Source of the DNA: SYFT01 sp964471115
Lineage (GTDB): Bacteria > Acidobacteriota > Vicinamibacteria > Vicinamibacterales > SCN-69-37
Length of the DNA stretch: 64,000 bases
Assembly (NCBI GenBank): GCA_964471115.1
Contig: CAYYFE010000003.1
Span: 1-64,000, forward strand
Direction: 5' to 3'
Shown: piece by piece, positions 53,143 through 64,000 of the stretch
How the letters are laid out: every line of letters starts with the position of its first letter
How positions within the stretch are numbered: the stretch's first letter is position 1
Program-made: the position numbers and the translations under genes
The notes under the pieces: generated by a model
What the model was told of the DNA's origin: nothing
The model's input: only the letters and a program-made list of their open reading frames with translations
Databases searched by the model: none

Positions 53143-54084
53143 CCTTCAGCCGCGCCCCCCATTCTCGACTCGTTGTCGGCCCTGGCCGATGCGACGCGCT
53201 GCCGCATGCTGGCGGTGGTCGAGGACCACGAACTGACGGTGTCCGAGTTGTGCACGGTGCTGCAGTTGCCGCAGTCGACCGTCAGCCGGCAACTGAAGGT
53301 GCTGGCCGACGCCGGCTGGCTGGCGTCGCGGCGCGAAGGCACGAGCCGGTACTACACGCTGGCGTTGTCGGACGACTCGCGCGCGCAGTTGTGGCGACTC
53401 ACGCGCGATCAGGTGGCCGATCGGCCGTCGGCGGCCCAGGATGCGCGCCGGCTCGAACGGGTGCTGAAGATGCGCGCGTCGACCTCACAGCGGTTCTTCG
53501 CGACGACGGCCGGGCAGTGGGATCTGGTGCGCGACGAACTGTTCGGGCGCGAGTTCCTGTCGACGGCCCTGCTGGGGCTGCTCGACGACCAGTGGGTGGT
53601 GGGCGACCTGGGCTGCGGCACGGGGCTGGCCACGCAGGCGCTGGCGCCGCACGTCGGCCGCATCGTCGGCGTTGACGCGTCGGAGGAAATGCTCAGCGCC
53701 GCGCGGGCGCGCCTGTCCGGGGTGCGGCACGTCGACTGGCGCGCGGGTTCGCTTGAAGCGTTGCCCATCGAGACGGCGTCGCTCGACGCCGCGGTGATGT
53801 TGCTGGTGCTGCACCACGTGGCGTCCCCGGCGGCGGCGCTGGCCGAGGCGCACCGCGCGCTCCGGCCCGGCGGCCGGTTGCTCATCGTGGACATGACGAC
53901 ACATCACCACGAGGAGTACCGGCAGCAGATGGGGCACGTCTGGCTCGGATTTGGTGAGGACCAGATGAAGAAGTTTCTGGCGCAGGCCGGCTTCACACGC
54001 GCGCGTGTGTCGCCCCTGCCCGAAGACCCGGCCGCCAAGGGGCCGGGATTGTTCGTAGCGATTGGACGGAAGCCAACACAGTAG
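53140..54084 (+). CDS. ArsR-family regulator fused to a SAM-dependent methyltransferase domain (SahR type)
   Basis: The 314-residue protein has an ArsR winged helix (about 8-95: LADATRCRMLAVVEDHELTV, QLPQSTVSRQLKVLADAGWL) followed by a class I methyltransferase fold (about 125-300) with GDLGCGTGLATQAL and MLLVLHHVASP. Such fusions include SahR, which senses S-adenosylhomocysteine and controls its recycling genes. Its gene is directly upstream of ahcY, which supports that role. No metal-binding cysteine pair is seen in the DNA-binding helix. A palindromic operator overlaps the start. Confidence 0.85.
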   Translation: MPSAAPPILDSLSALADATRCRMLAVVEDHELTVSELCTVLQLPQSTVSRQLKVLADAGWLASRREGTSRYYTLALSDDSRAQLWRLTRDQVADRPSAAQDARRLERVLKMRASTSQRFFATTAGQWDLVRDELFGREFLSTALLGLLDDQWVVGDLGCGTGLATQALAPHVGRIVGVDASEEMLSAARARLSGVRHVDWRAGSLEALPIETASLDAAVMLLVLHHVASPAAALAEAHRALRPGGRLLIVDMTTHHHEEYRQQMGHVWLGFGEDQMKKFLAQAGFTRARVSPLPEDPAAKGPGLFVAIGRKPTQ

Positions 54085-54141
54085 GCATATAGGCATGTAG
54101 CTGACTCGGCTTTGAAGAGTTGACCTACATGTCTACATGTC
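54079..54141. repeat. Imperfect inverted pair of octamer repeats between sahR-like gene and ahcY
   Basis: The left arm has TAGGCATA-TAGGCATG-TAG and the right arm CTACATGT-CTACATGT-CTAC. The 22-base arms match as reverse complements at 19 positions, with about 20 bases between. The left arm includes the stop codon of the regulator. It could form a hairpin in the ahcY leader. Confidence 0.8.
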
Positions 54142-54170
54142 TACTGTGAGTACATAGAGAGGGAGACAGC

Positions 54171-55658
<1,488 letters not shown>

Positions 55659-55697
55659 CGAGCGGCGCGCCGGCCCGTGTGACGGGCCGCGAATCAG

Positions 55698-55734
55698 GGG
55701 CGGTGAGGACGAGTCCTCACCGCCCGTTTTTTTG
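55698..55734 (+). terminator. Intrinsic terminator of ahcY
   Basis: A 13-bp stem (55698-55710 with 55713-55725, near-closed loop) is followed by seven T. It separates ahcY from the convergent gene. Confidence 0.93.
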
Positions 55735-55746
55735 TCAGACGCCGGT

Positions 55747-56286
55747 TCAGAAGAACAGAATGCCGCCGACGGTGGCGCGTGTGCCCCACGAGGTCGACGT
55801 GGTCGAGCTGGAAGGCGTCGACGCCGAGTGGCGCGCCCAGCCGAGGCCGGCTTCGGCAAAGACCCCGAAGCGCGCGCCCAGCTGCTGCTGCGCGCCCACC
55901 ATCAGATTGACGGTGTGACTGGTCGCCGGGTCGGTCTCGATGTCGTCGGCCGACGACGTGTTGCGCGCGTACGAGTACTGCGGGCTCAGATAGAGGCGCG
56001 TGTTCTCCCACGACCGGAGGTAAAACAGGACACTGGCGCCCGGGACGATCGTGGTGCTCGACGCTTCGTCGGCGATGAACATGTCGCCGTCGTAGTCGGT
56101 CGTCGACCGCGCGAACGCCAGCGACGGCCGAATCGCGGCCTTCGCCCCCACGGGGATGAGCACCCCCACGGTGGATCCCGACGACATCGTCAGTCCCACC
56201 TTCGACGGTTCCTGCGCCCGCGCCGGCGCGGCGCCGATGACGGTCAGCGCCAGGGCCGCCGCCGTCCACACTCCATATCGTTTCAT
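55747..56286 (-). CDS. Small outer-membrane beta-barrel candidate
   Basis: The 179-residue protein has a signal peptide (MKRYGVWTAAALALTVIGAA to ARAQE) and a pattern of alternating residues with many Ser, Thr, Tyr and Gly, such as LSPQYSYARNTSSADD and LMVGAQQQLGARFGVFAEA. It ends TVGGILFF, a terminal aromatic strand typical of barrels inserted by BamA. Function unknown; it resembles outer-membrane/opacity-type proteins. The 120 bases upstream hold no gene that I see. Confidence 0.7.
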   Translation of the reverse strand: MKRYGVWTAAALALTVIGAAPARAQEPSKVGLTMSSGSTVGVLIPVGAKAAIRPSLAFARSTTDYDGDMFIADEASSTTIVPGASVLFYLRSWENTRLYLSPQYSYARNTSSADDIETDPATSHTVNLMVGAQQQLGARFGVFAEAGLGWARHSASTPSSSTTSTSWGTRATVGGILFF

Positions 56287-56410
56287 CGGTACTCCTTCAT
56301 GACGTCAGGCCTTGCATGACACTGGCTGCTGACGATTACGCAGGAGCACGACAAACGTTGCATGCGCGTCCGCGTGCGGACGACATGCGCGAAGTCGAAC
56401 GCGACGATCG

Positions 56411-56830
56411 TCAGCGCGCCGCGATCAATGCGTGCACGACCTGCTCCGGGTTGAGCCAGCCGGTGCCGCGATGCGAGAGCACCTGCCAGACGCCCTTGGG
56501 CAGCACGACATAGAAGCCGCCGGAGGTCGAGTACACCGGCACGGGGAAGGCCTTCTGCAGACGACGGGCGTCGTTGGCCGCGAAGTCGGCCGCCAGCTCC
56601 GCGTCGGTCTTGACGCGCCGGGCCTCCGGGCTGACCCGCATCAACTGGATCGTGCCTGACTGCATGGTGAAGACACACTGAGTCGTGCCGAACGGTGACT
56701 TCATGGCCGCGAACTTGGTCACGGTTTCTCCGGTGGCCTTGGCGACCTGGGCTTCGGTCAGCGGACACGGCTCTGGGGATTGAGCGGACGCGACGGGAAC
56801 GGTCAGGAGGAGCGTCAGGAGAATGGACAT
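56411..56830 (-). CDS. Exported hypothetical protein
   Basis: The 139-residue protein starts with a short signal peptide (MSILLTLLLTVPVASAQS). It has two cysteines (EPCPLT, TQCVFT) that could form a disulfide, and a C-terminal YSTSGGFYVVLPKGVWQVLS. The pattern is like small DUF3558-type periplasmic proteins, but the family is not certain. The ATG at 56830 is chosen for the signal peptide. It diverges from the lipoprotein gene at 56895. Confidence 0.65.
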   Translation of the reverse strand: MSILLTLLLTVPVASAQSPEPCPLTEAQVAKATGETVTKFAAMKSPFGTTQCVFTMQSGTIQLMRVSPEARRVKTDAELAADFAANDARRLQKAFPVPVYSTSGGFYVVLPKGVWQVLSHRGTGWLNPEQVVHALIAAR

Positions 56831-56882
56831 GGCCAAGTCTACTCCCGCCGGTTCTGCGGTGGACGAGGGCCCTGGAGGGCGG

Positions 56883-56888
56883 TACAGT
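56883..56888 (+). promoter_or_regulatory. -10-like TACAGT before a probably leaderless lipoprotein gene
   Basis: TACAGT ends 6 bases before the GTG at 56895, the same geometry as at thiC and the HAD gene. AGG just before the GTG may be too near to be a ribosome site. Confidence 0.4.
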
Positions 56889-56894
56889 CGAGGT

Positions 56895-57542
56895 GTGTCT
56901 GCCCGGCCCCTTGTCTGTGTGGTGGTGGGGCTCGCCGTGGTGGCATCGGCGTGCCTGCGCAAGGACACCGTGTCCACGTGGTACGTGGAAGCCGATCGCA
57001 CCGTGGTCTGGGTCGTCGAGGAGCGCGATGTACGCGCGGACGCGGAGTCGGCTGATGAACGGGATCAACTTGAAGACGAGTACCTGGCGAGTGCGCGCCA
57101 GACGAACCATCCGGTCGCGCGCGGATTACGCCAACTCACGCCGAGCCGCCTGACCGCCCGCATCCTGCGCGACCGGCCGCCCCTGCACGTCGTGACCGAG
57201 GCCGCCTTCCCGGGGCTCGCCCAGCTGGGCGAGCGTGTGCTCTCGCGGCTGGGCCTGCGGGGCCGCTCGTTCGTCGAATTCACGCGCGAGGGCTTCGAGT
57301 GGACGTGGAGCCTCGACGGTGACGCCCGCGTCGACGAAGACCTGATCGATGAGGACCTGGCGGCGCTGTTCGAGACGACGACCATCCGGATCGCGCTGGC
57401 CGAAGGCCGCTTCCTCTCGTCGTCGAGCGGCGGATTCTCCGAGGACCGCCGCGTGGCCACCTTCCCGCTTGGCGATCTCGTCGACGGGCACAAGGGCGAC
57501 GGCACGCCGACGACGTTCGTGCTGGCGTGGTCGGCGCGTTGA
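56895..57542 (+). CDS. Lipoprotein, function unknown
   Basis: The 215-residue protein has a lipoprotein signal (VSARPLVCVVVGLAVVASAC, lipobox ASAC), then a region with ETWYVEADR-like WYVEADRTVVWVVEERDVRA and a C-terminal beta/alpha region ending in VLAWSAR. I do not recognise the family. The GTG at 56895 is chosen because it gives a proper signal. Longer starts would overlap the divergent gene. A pair of divergent exported proteins. Confidence 0.65.
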   Translation: MSARPLVCVVVGLAVVASACLRKDTVSTWYVEADRTVVWVVEERDVRADAESADERDQLEDEYLASARQTNHPVARGLRQLTPSRLTARILRDRPPLHVVTEAAFPGLAQLGERVLSRLGLRGRSFVEFTREGFEWTWSLDGDARVDEDLIDEDLAALFETTTIRIALAEGRFLSSSSGGFSEDRRVATFPLGDLVDGHKGDGTPTTFVLAWSAR

Positions 57543-57562
57543 GCGACGTTGCAGCCGCGGGA

Positions 57563-58713
57563 TCAGCGGCGCCGCCGGAACGGCGTGACCAGATGCGACA
57601 GGTACCCGTCCTTCACGCGCTCGCGCACGAGGCCGTACAGCGTGGGCCATTCGCCGGGTGGGCAATAAAAGGTGCCGAAGATCCGGTCGATCCAGGGCAG
57701 ATGCACCGCGAAGTTCTTGTCGAGCGCCTCGGGCTGCGCGCTGTGATGCCAGTGATGGAAGCGCGGCGTCACGATCCACCGCTCGAGGGCGCCGAAGCGG
57801 AAGCGCACGTTGGCGTGGATGAACACTGCATGAAACGACACGAACACGAGGTACGCGTACACCGGTCCGTCGGCAAATCCCAGCAGGGCGATGGGCAGGA
57901 AGGTGAAGCCTCGGGTCAGCACCACGTCCACCAGGTGCAGCCGGGACCCGGCGAGCCAGTCGATCGCTTCGCTGGAGTGATGAATCGCGTGGAACCGCCA
58001 GAGCCACGGCACCCGGTGAAACAGCCGGTGCATCGTGTACTCCCCGAGGTCGGCCAGCAGCACGATGGCGAGCCACTGCGCCACCCACGGCAGGGCGGCG
58101 ACCCACGCGTGGACGTCGGGCCAGAGCCAGAGCCGCAACGCCGTGGTCGCCGGCACCAGCGTCAGCCACGCCGAGATCTGCACCAGCAGATGACTCACGA
58201 GGAAGTGCACGAGGTCGGTGGTCCAACCGGTGCGGAACGTGGACTGCGCCGGCCGCTGCGGGAACAGCCGCTCCATCGGGACGAACACGAGCGCGAGCAG
58301 CAGCAGATTGAGCAGGAACCAGTCGAGTCCCAATCCGAACGAGGAATCGGGCGGGGCGTCCACCGGCACCGACGCGCCGCCACCCAGCGACGCCAGCAGC
58401 GCCAGGCCCATGCCCGTCAGCCCCAGCACCTTGCGTCGTCGCAGCAGCGCGCTCAGCAGCCCCAGCGCAAACGCGGTCCCGATGACGGTGGCGACGAGCG
58501 GCCGGATCCAGCTGAGCGCGTAGACGGTGCGCACACCGGGCCAGGTGAGCACCTCCGGCAGGTGCAGGCACGCCACGGCCCCCACCGACAGCGCGCCGAA
58601 AAACACCGAGGCCGTTCCGCTGATCCACCCGCTGCCCAGTCGCGCCGGCTCCCCATCGTCGAACACGCGGGCCACGACCCGGTCGAGCCAGGGGCGGGCA
58701 TCGGGTTCTCGCG

Positions 58714-58717
<4 letters not shown>
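57563..58717 (-). CDS. Sterol desaturase/fatty acid hydroxylase family membrane protein
   Basis: The 384-residue protein has about nine hydrophobic segments. The C-terminal half carries the di-iron histidine boxes HRLFH, HAIHH and HHWHH, typical of fatty acid hydroxylases, sterol C5 desaturases and carotenoid hydroxylases. It hydroxylates or desaturates a lipid in the membrane. The N-terminal 150 residues are an extra membrane region. The GTG overlaps the kinase stop by 4 bases. The lipid substrate is not identifiable. Confidence 0.87.
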
Positions 58718-61290
<2,573 letters not shown>

Positions 61291-61305
61291 CAGGGGAGAT
61301 GGTAG

Positions 61306-61329
61306 ATGGATCGATGGATCGATGGATCG
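61306..61329. repeat. Three tandem copies of ATGGATCG
   Basis: Three exact 8-bp copies lie in the 50-base gap between the divergent kinase and pabB starts, followed by GG. An in-frame ATG at 61314 falls in the second copy. Confidence 0.85.
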
Positions 61330-61343
61330 GCGACACTGATGGC

Positions 61344-63098
61344 GTGCGCGCGCGGTTTGACTTCACGTGTTCGGAAGCGGGACCAATCGCGTTCGATCGA
61401 CCGGAAGAGGTCATCGTGGCGCGCGCCGTCGACGATGTCGCGCCGGCCATGGCGCGTGTCGATGCCGCGCGCGGGCGAGGCCGGTGGGTGGCGGGGTGGG
61501 TCGCCTACGAGGCGGCCCCCGCCTTCGACCCGGCCCTGACCACCCGGCCACCCGGCGACGTCCCGCTGGTCTGCATGGGGGTGTTCGAGGCGCCCGCGCC
61601 GGCCCCGCCACTGGAGGCCTCCCGCGAGGTCGACCTGCCGAACTGGCGGCCGCGGATTACGCCGGACGCGCATGCGCGCGGGGTCGCCGAGATCCGGCGG
61701 GCGATCGCCGACGGCGACACGTATCAAATCAACTACACGTTTCCCCTCGACGCCGATCTGGCGGGCGCGGATCTTGAGGCGCTGTACGCCCGCCTGGCCG
61801 GCGCGGCGCGCGCGCCGTATGCCGCGCTGGTGGAGGAGGGGGCGTGGGCCGTCCTCTCGCTGTCGCCCGAGTTGTTCCTGCGGCTGGAGCACGGGCGTCT
61901 CAGGACCCAGCCGATGAAGGGCACGGCGGCGCGAGGGCGGTTCTCCGCGGAAGACGCGGCCGCCGCGGCGGCGCTGCGTGACTCGGCAAAGAACCGCGCC
62001 GAGAACGTCATGATCGTCGACCTGTGCCGCAACGATCTCACCCGCGTGTGTGAGGTCGGCACGGTCCACGTGTCGTCGATGTTCGACGTGGTCCGGTATC
62101 CAAGCGTGTGGCAGATGGTGTCGACGGTGGAGGGCGTGCTGCGTCCTGACGTGGGACTGTCGGACGTGTTTGGCGCGCTGTTTCCGGCCGGCTCGATCAC
62201 GGGCGCGCCCAAGTCGAGCAGCATGCGGCTGATTGCTGCGCTCGAAACCGCGCCGCGCGGGGTGTACTGCGGCGCGGTCGGCTACGCGTCGCCCGGGGGC
62301 GACGCCGTCTTCAACGTGGCGATTCGCACCCTCACCGTCCACCGGCCCACCGGCCGCGCCACCTACGGCGTGGGCGGCGGGATCACGTGGGATTCCAAGG
62401 CCGGCGATGAACACGCCGAGGCCTTGCAGAAGGCGGCCTGCCTGCACCCCGCCCCGCCCGTCTCGTTGATCGAGACGATGCGGATGGAGCAGGGCGTGGT
62501 CGTCCGCCTCAATCGCCACCTGGCCCGCCTGCGTGACTCCGCGGAGTACTTCGGCATCTCCGTTGACGAGCCCGCCATCCGGCACGCCCTCTCGCCACCT
62601 CGCCATCCGAGCACCTCGCCACCTCGCCATCTCGCCACCTCGCCACCGTTACGCGTGCGCCTGATCCTGTCCGCGCAAGGCGACGTGCGGGTCGAGGCAT
62701 CGCCGCTCGAGGTGACACCCGCCACCCCAACGGTCGCGTTGGCCGGCGAGCCGGTCGATGCGAGCGACGTGTCCCTGTTCCACAAGACCACGCAGCGCCA
62801 GGTGTACGAACGCGCGGCGGCGGCCCGGCCCGACGCCTGGGACGTGCTGCTGTGGAACGCCCACGGCGAGGTGACCGAGTTCACGCGCGGCAACGTGGTG
62901 GTCGCCCTCGACGGCGCCCTGGTGACGCCGCCTCGCGCGTGCGGCCTGTTGGCGGGGGTGTTTCGCCAGGCCCTGCTCGATGCCGGCACCATCGTCGAAC
63001 GGGTCGTGCGGGTGGATGACCTGCCGAGGGCCGACCAGATCTGGTTCGTCAACAGCCTCAGGGAATGGGTCGAGGTGCGCTTCGCCGATTCCAGATGA
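61344..63098 (+). CDS. pabB: Aminodeoxychorismate synthase component I fused to aminodeoxychorismate lyase
   Basis: This 584-residue fusion would carry out two steps to p-aminobenzoate for folate. The PabB part (to about 365) has the chorismate-binding signature IRRAIADGDTYQINYTF, ELFLRLEHGRLRTQPMKGTA and GSITGAPKSSSMRLI. The PabC part (from about 371) has SLIETMRMEQG, LNRHLARLRDSAEYFGI and a class IV aminotransferase-like end with EFTRGNVVV. A low-complexity insertion from an octamer array lies at about 415-435. The GTG at 61344 is used; an ATG at 61314 is possible. The glutaminase PabA is elsewhere. Confidence 0.93.
   Translation: MRARFDFTCSEAGPIAFDRPEEVIVARAVDDVAPAMARVDAARGRGRWVAGWVAYEAAPAFDPALTTRPPGDVPLVCMGVFEAPAPAPPLEASREVDLPNWRPRITPDAHARGVAEIRRAIADGDTYQINYTFPLDADLAGADLEALYARLAGAARAPYAALVEEGAWAVLSLSPELFLRLEHGRLRTQPMKGTAARGRFSAEDAAAAAALRDSAKNRAENVMIVDLCRNDLTRVCEVGTVHVSSMFDVVRYPSVWQMVSTVEGVLRPDVGLSDVFGALFPAGSITGAPKSSSMRLIAALETAPRGVYCGAVGYASPGGDAVFNVAIRTLTVHRPTGRATYGVGGGITWDSKAGDEHAEALQKAACLHPAPPVSLIETMRMEQGVVVRLNRHLARLRDSAEYFGISVDEPAIRHALSPPRHPSTSPPRHLATSPPLRVRLILSAQGDVRVEASPLEVTPATPTVALAGEPVDASDVSLFHKTTQRQVYERAAAARPDAWDVLLWNAHGEVTEFTRGNVVVALDGALVTPPRACGLLAGVFRQALLDAGTIVERVVRVDDLPRADQIWFVNSLREWVEVRFADSR
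62591..62646. repeat. Seven 8-bp CTCGCCAC-type units inside pabB-pabC
   Basis: Seven tandem octamers (one variant CCGAGCAC) lie within the coding sequence and encode a stretch such as SPPRHLATSPP, in a loop between the PabC helices and strands. The reading frame remains open through it. Confidence 0.88.
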
Positions 63099-63765
63099 GG
63101 GCCAGCACGAAACAGGCGCCGGTGATGGCAAACGCCGACGGCGTCAGGTCCAGCCCCGGCCACGGCAGCCACCCGGCCACGGTGATCACGTTGGCCGCCC
63201 AGGGAACCGCGAGGCCGAACAGGAACAACGCGGTCTGCGCGGCGTAGGCCTTGTGGTCGCGCACCAGCGCGCGCACCAGCCACCAGGTGCTGACGGCCAG
63301 TAAGACGTACGTGTGCGTCCAGTTGACCCAGAACCACGGTCCCCGCACGAATTCGAGTGTCAGCGCGCCGGGCGCGGATGGCGGCCGCACGTCGGTCCAC
63401 AACCAGGCCTGACGGCCGTGTGTCAGCGCCAGTGTGACCGTGACGAGCGGAACGAGGGTTGTCAGCAGCAGCCACCGCGTGCGCGCCACGGGCCGCCGGG
63501 CGTAGGTGGCGGCAAAGTGAATCCAGAACACCGGCAGCGACGCGATGCCGAGATATTGCAGCTGGCCGATGCGCACCGCCAGCCGGTCGCCGAACAGCAG
63601 CACCTCGAGTCCGGCGGTGCCCGCCCACCACGCAATCGCGAGCTGCGTCCACGCAAACGATCGGCGGCCCGGCGTGTCTGGCGCGGTCAACATCCACGCG
63701 GCGGCCATCAGCGCCATCACCGTCGCGGTGAAGTTGAGCGCGGCCACCAGCAGCATGGGGGACAT
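63058..63765 (-). CDS. Stand-alone 7TM module of the histidine-kinase N-terminal type
   Basis: The 235-residue protein is nearly all membrane: seven hydrophobic segments, with LAIAWWAGTAGLEVLLF and IGQLQYLGIASLPVFWIHFA, the signature of the HisKA_7TM sensor region. In the usual proteins this is followed by PAS and histidine kinase domains; here it ends in RRSAPRPIP just after the last segment. It is either a natural short form or the remains of a sensor kinase. It overlaps the convergent pabB end by 41 bases and starts 5 bases after the oxidoreductase stop. Confidence 0.72.
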   Translation of the reverse strand: MSPMLLVAALNFTATVMALMAAAWMLTAPDTPGRRSFAWTQLAIAWWAGTAGLEVLLFGDRLAVRIGQLQYLGIASLPVFWIHFAATYARRPVARTRWLLLTTLVPLVTVTLALTHGRQAWLWTDVRPPSAPGALTLEFVRGPWFWVNWTHTYVLLAVSTWWLVRALVRDHKAYAAQTALFLFGLAVPWAANVITVAGWLPWPGLDLTPSAFAITGACFVLALIWNRRSAPRPIP

Positions 63766-63770
63766 GACGT

Positions 63771-64000
63771 CTACAGGCTGGCGTACACCTGATCCATCAA
63801 CGTCTGGTCTTCAATGGCGCGCTCGAGGCTCATCTCCGGCACCGAACCCGTGCGGATGGCCCGCGCGAAATCGCGATACATCGCCTGGTAGCCGCGGATG
63901 TCGCGGAAGCCCGGGAACAACACCTTCGGAATCCAGTGTTTGCCGCGCACCAGCACGAACACGCCGTTGGACTCGAACGTGATGATGCCCTCGCGCCCGA
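63771..64000 (-). CDS. Gfo/Idh/MocA-family oxidoreductase, C-terminal part
   Basis: The reading frame is open to the window edge, so the N-terminal NAD-binding domain is missing. The visible 75 or so residues (TFESNGVFVLVRGKHWIPKV, GYQAMYRDFARAIRTG, SLERAIEDQTLMDQVYASL) match the C-terminal end of Gfo/Idh/MocA sugar or inositol dehydrogenases. Substrate unknown. Just upstream of the 7TM gene on the same strand. Confidence 0.7.
   Translation of the reverse strand, partial: GREGIITFESNGVFVLVRGKHWIPKVLFPGFRDIRGYQAMYRDFARAIRTGSVPEMSLERAIEDQTLMDQVYASL

Overview
The window is a high-GC (about two thirds G+C by eye), gene-dense, almost wholly chromosomal housekeeping stretch from a Gram-negative bacterium. 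Outer-membrane biology is explicit: LptD, TonB-ExbB-ExbD-ExbD, several signal-peptide beta-barrel candidates, Lgt/LspA and lipobox proteins. A long Ser/Thr kinase with a polytopic tail, many GTG starts, a zinc-type L28, an ArsR-methyltransferase SahR-type regulator beside ahcY, and a polyprenol-kinase fusion beside a UbiA prenyltransferase suggest Acidobacteriota, perhaps class Vicinamibacteria. No rRNA or other taxonomic marker confirms this. A run of 10 N inside tonB shows that the source is a draft scaffold.

Layout. 1-2.0 kb: 3' part of lepA overlapping lepB. 2.0-9.3 kb, minus strand: rpiB-glyA-dinG, then TPR protein-yggS-hutI-cyclodeaminase, with stop/start overlaps. 9.3-14.1 kb: RlmI-like methyltransferase, a small outer-membrane candidate, thiC, htpX. 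14.2-23.5 kb, minus strand: one long run, deoxynucleoside kinase-accD-folC-lptD-rfbB-sugar reductase-polyprenol kinase fusion-UbiA. 23.6-25.7 kb: lipoprotein with HEAT repeats and a cyclophilin domain. 25.7-26.1 kb: a gene-poor stretch with a good candidate small RNA and a 17-residue Lys/Ala peptide ORF. 26.1-35.3 kb: ddl diverging from tgt-yajC-secD-secF-uppP-DUF502, then tonB-exbB-exbD-exbD. 35.3-43.1 kb: inverted octamer arrays, TPR lipoprotein, relA/spoT, a perfect 31-bp inverted repeat, ridA-rpmB, a DksA/TraR zinc protein behind a sigma54-like promoter, lon. 43.1-48.6 kb, minus strand: ileS-lspA-lgt-rluD-nudix. 48.6-64 kb: HAD hydrolase, glutamine synthetase, a transporter-like/spermidine-synthase-like fusion, sahR-like regulator and ahcY, small exported proteins, a fatty acid hydroxylase family protein coupled to a Ser/Thr kinase, a pabB-pabC fusion, a stand-alone 7TM sensor module and the end of a Gfo/Idh/MocA oxidoreductase.

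I found no phage, insertion sequence, CRISPR array, tRNA or rRNA. The most unusual points are: (1) -10-like hexamers only 5-11 nt before many start codons, suggesting frequent leaderless transcription; (2) at least six arrays of 7-8 bp units, each locus with its own unit, several in inverted pairs; (3) the promoter-small RNA-terminator unit and basic micropeptide at 25.7-26.1 kb; (4) the two-kinase polyprenol fusion next to UbiA. I did not find a convincing multi-gene undescribed system.
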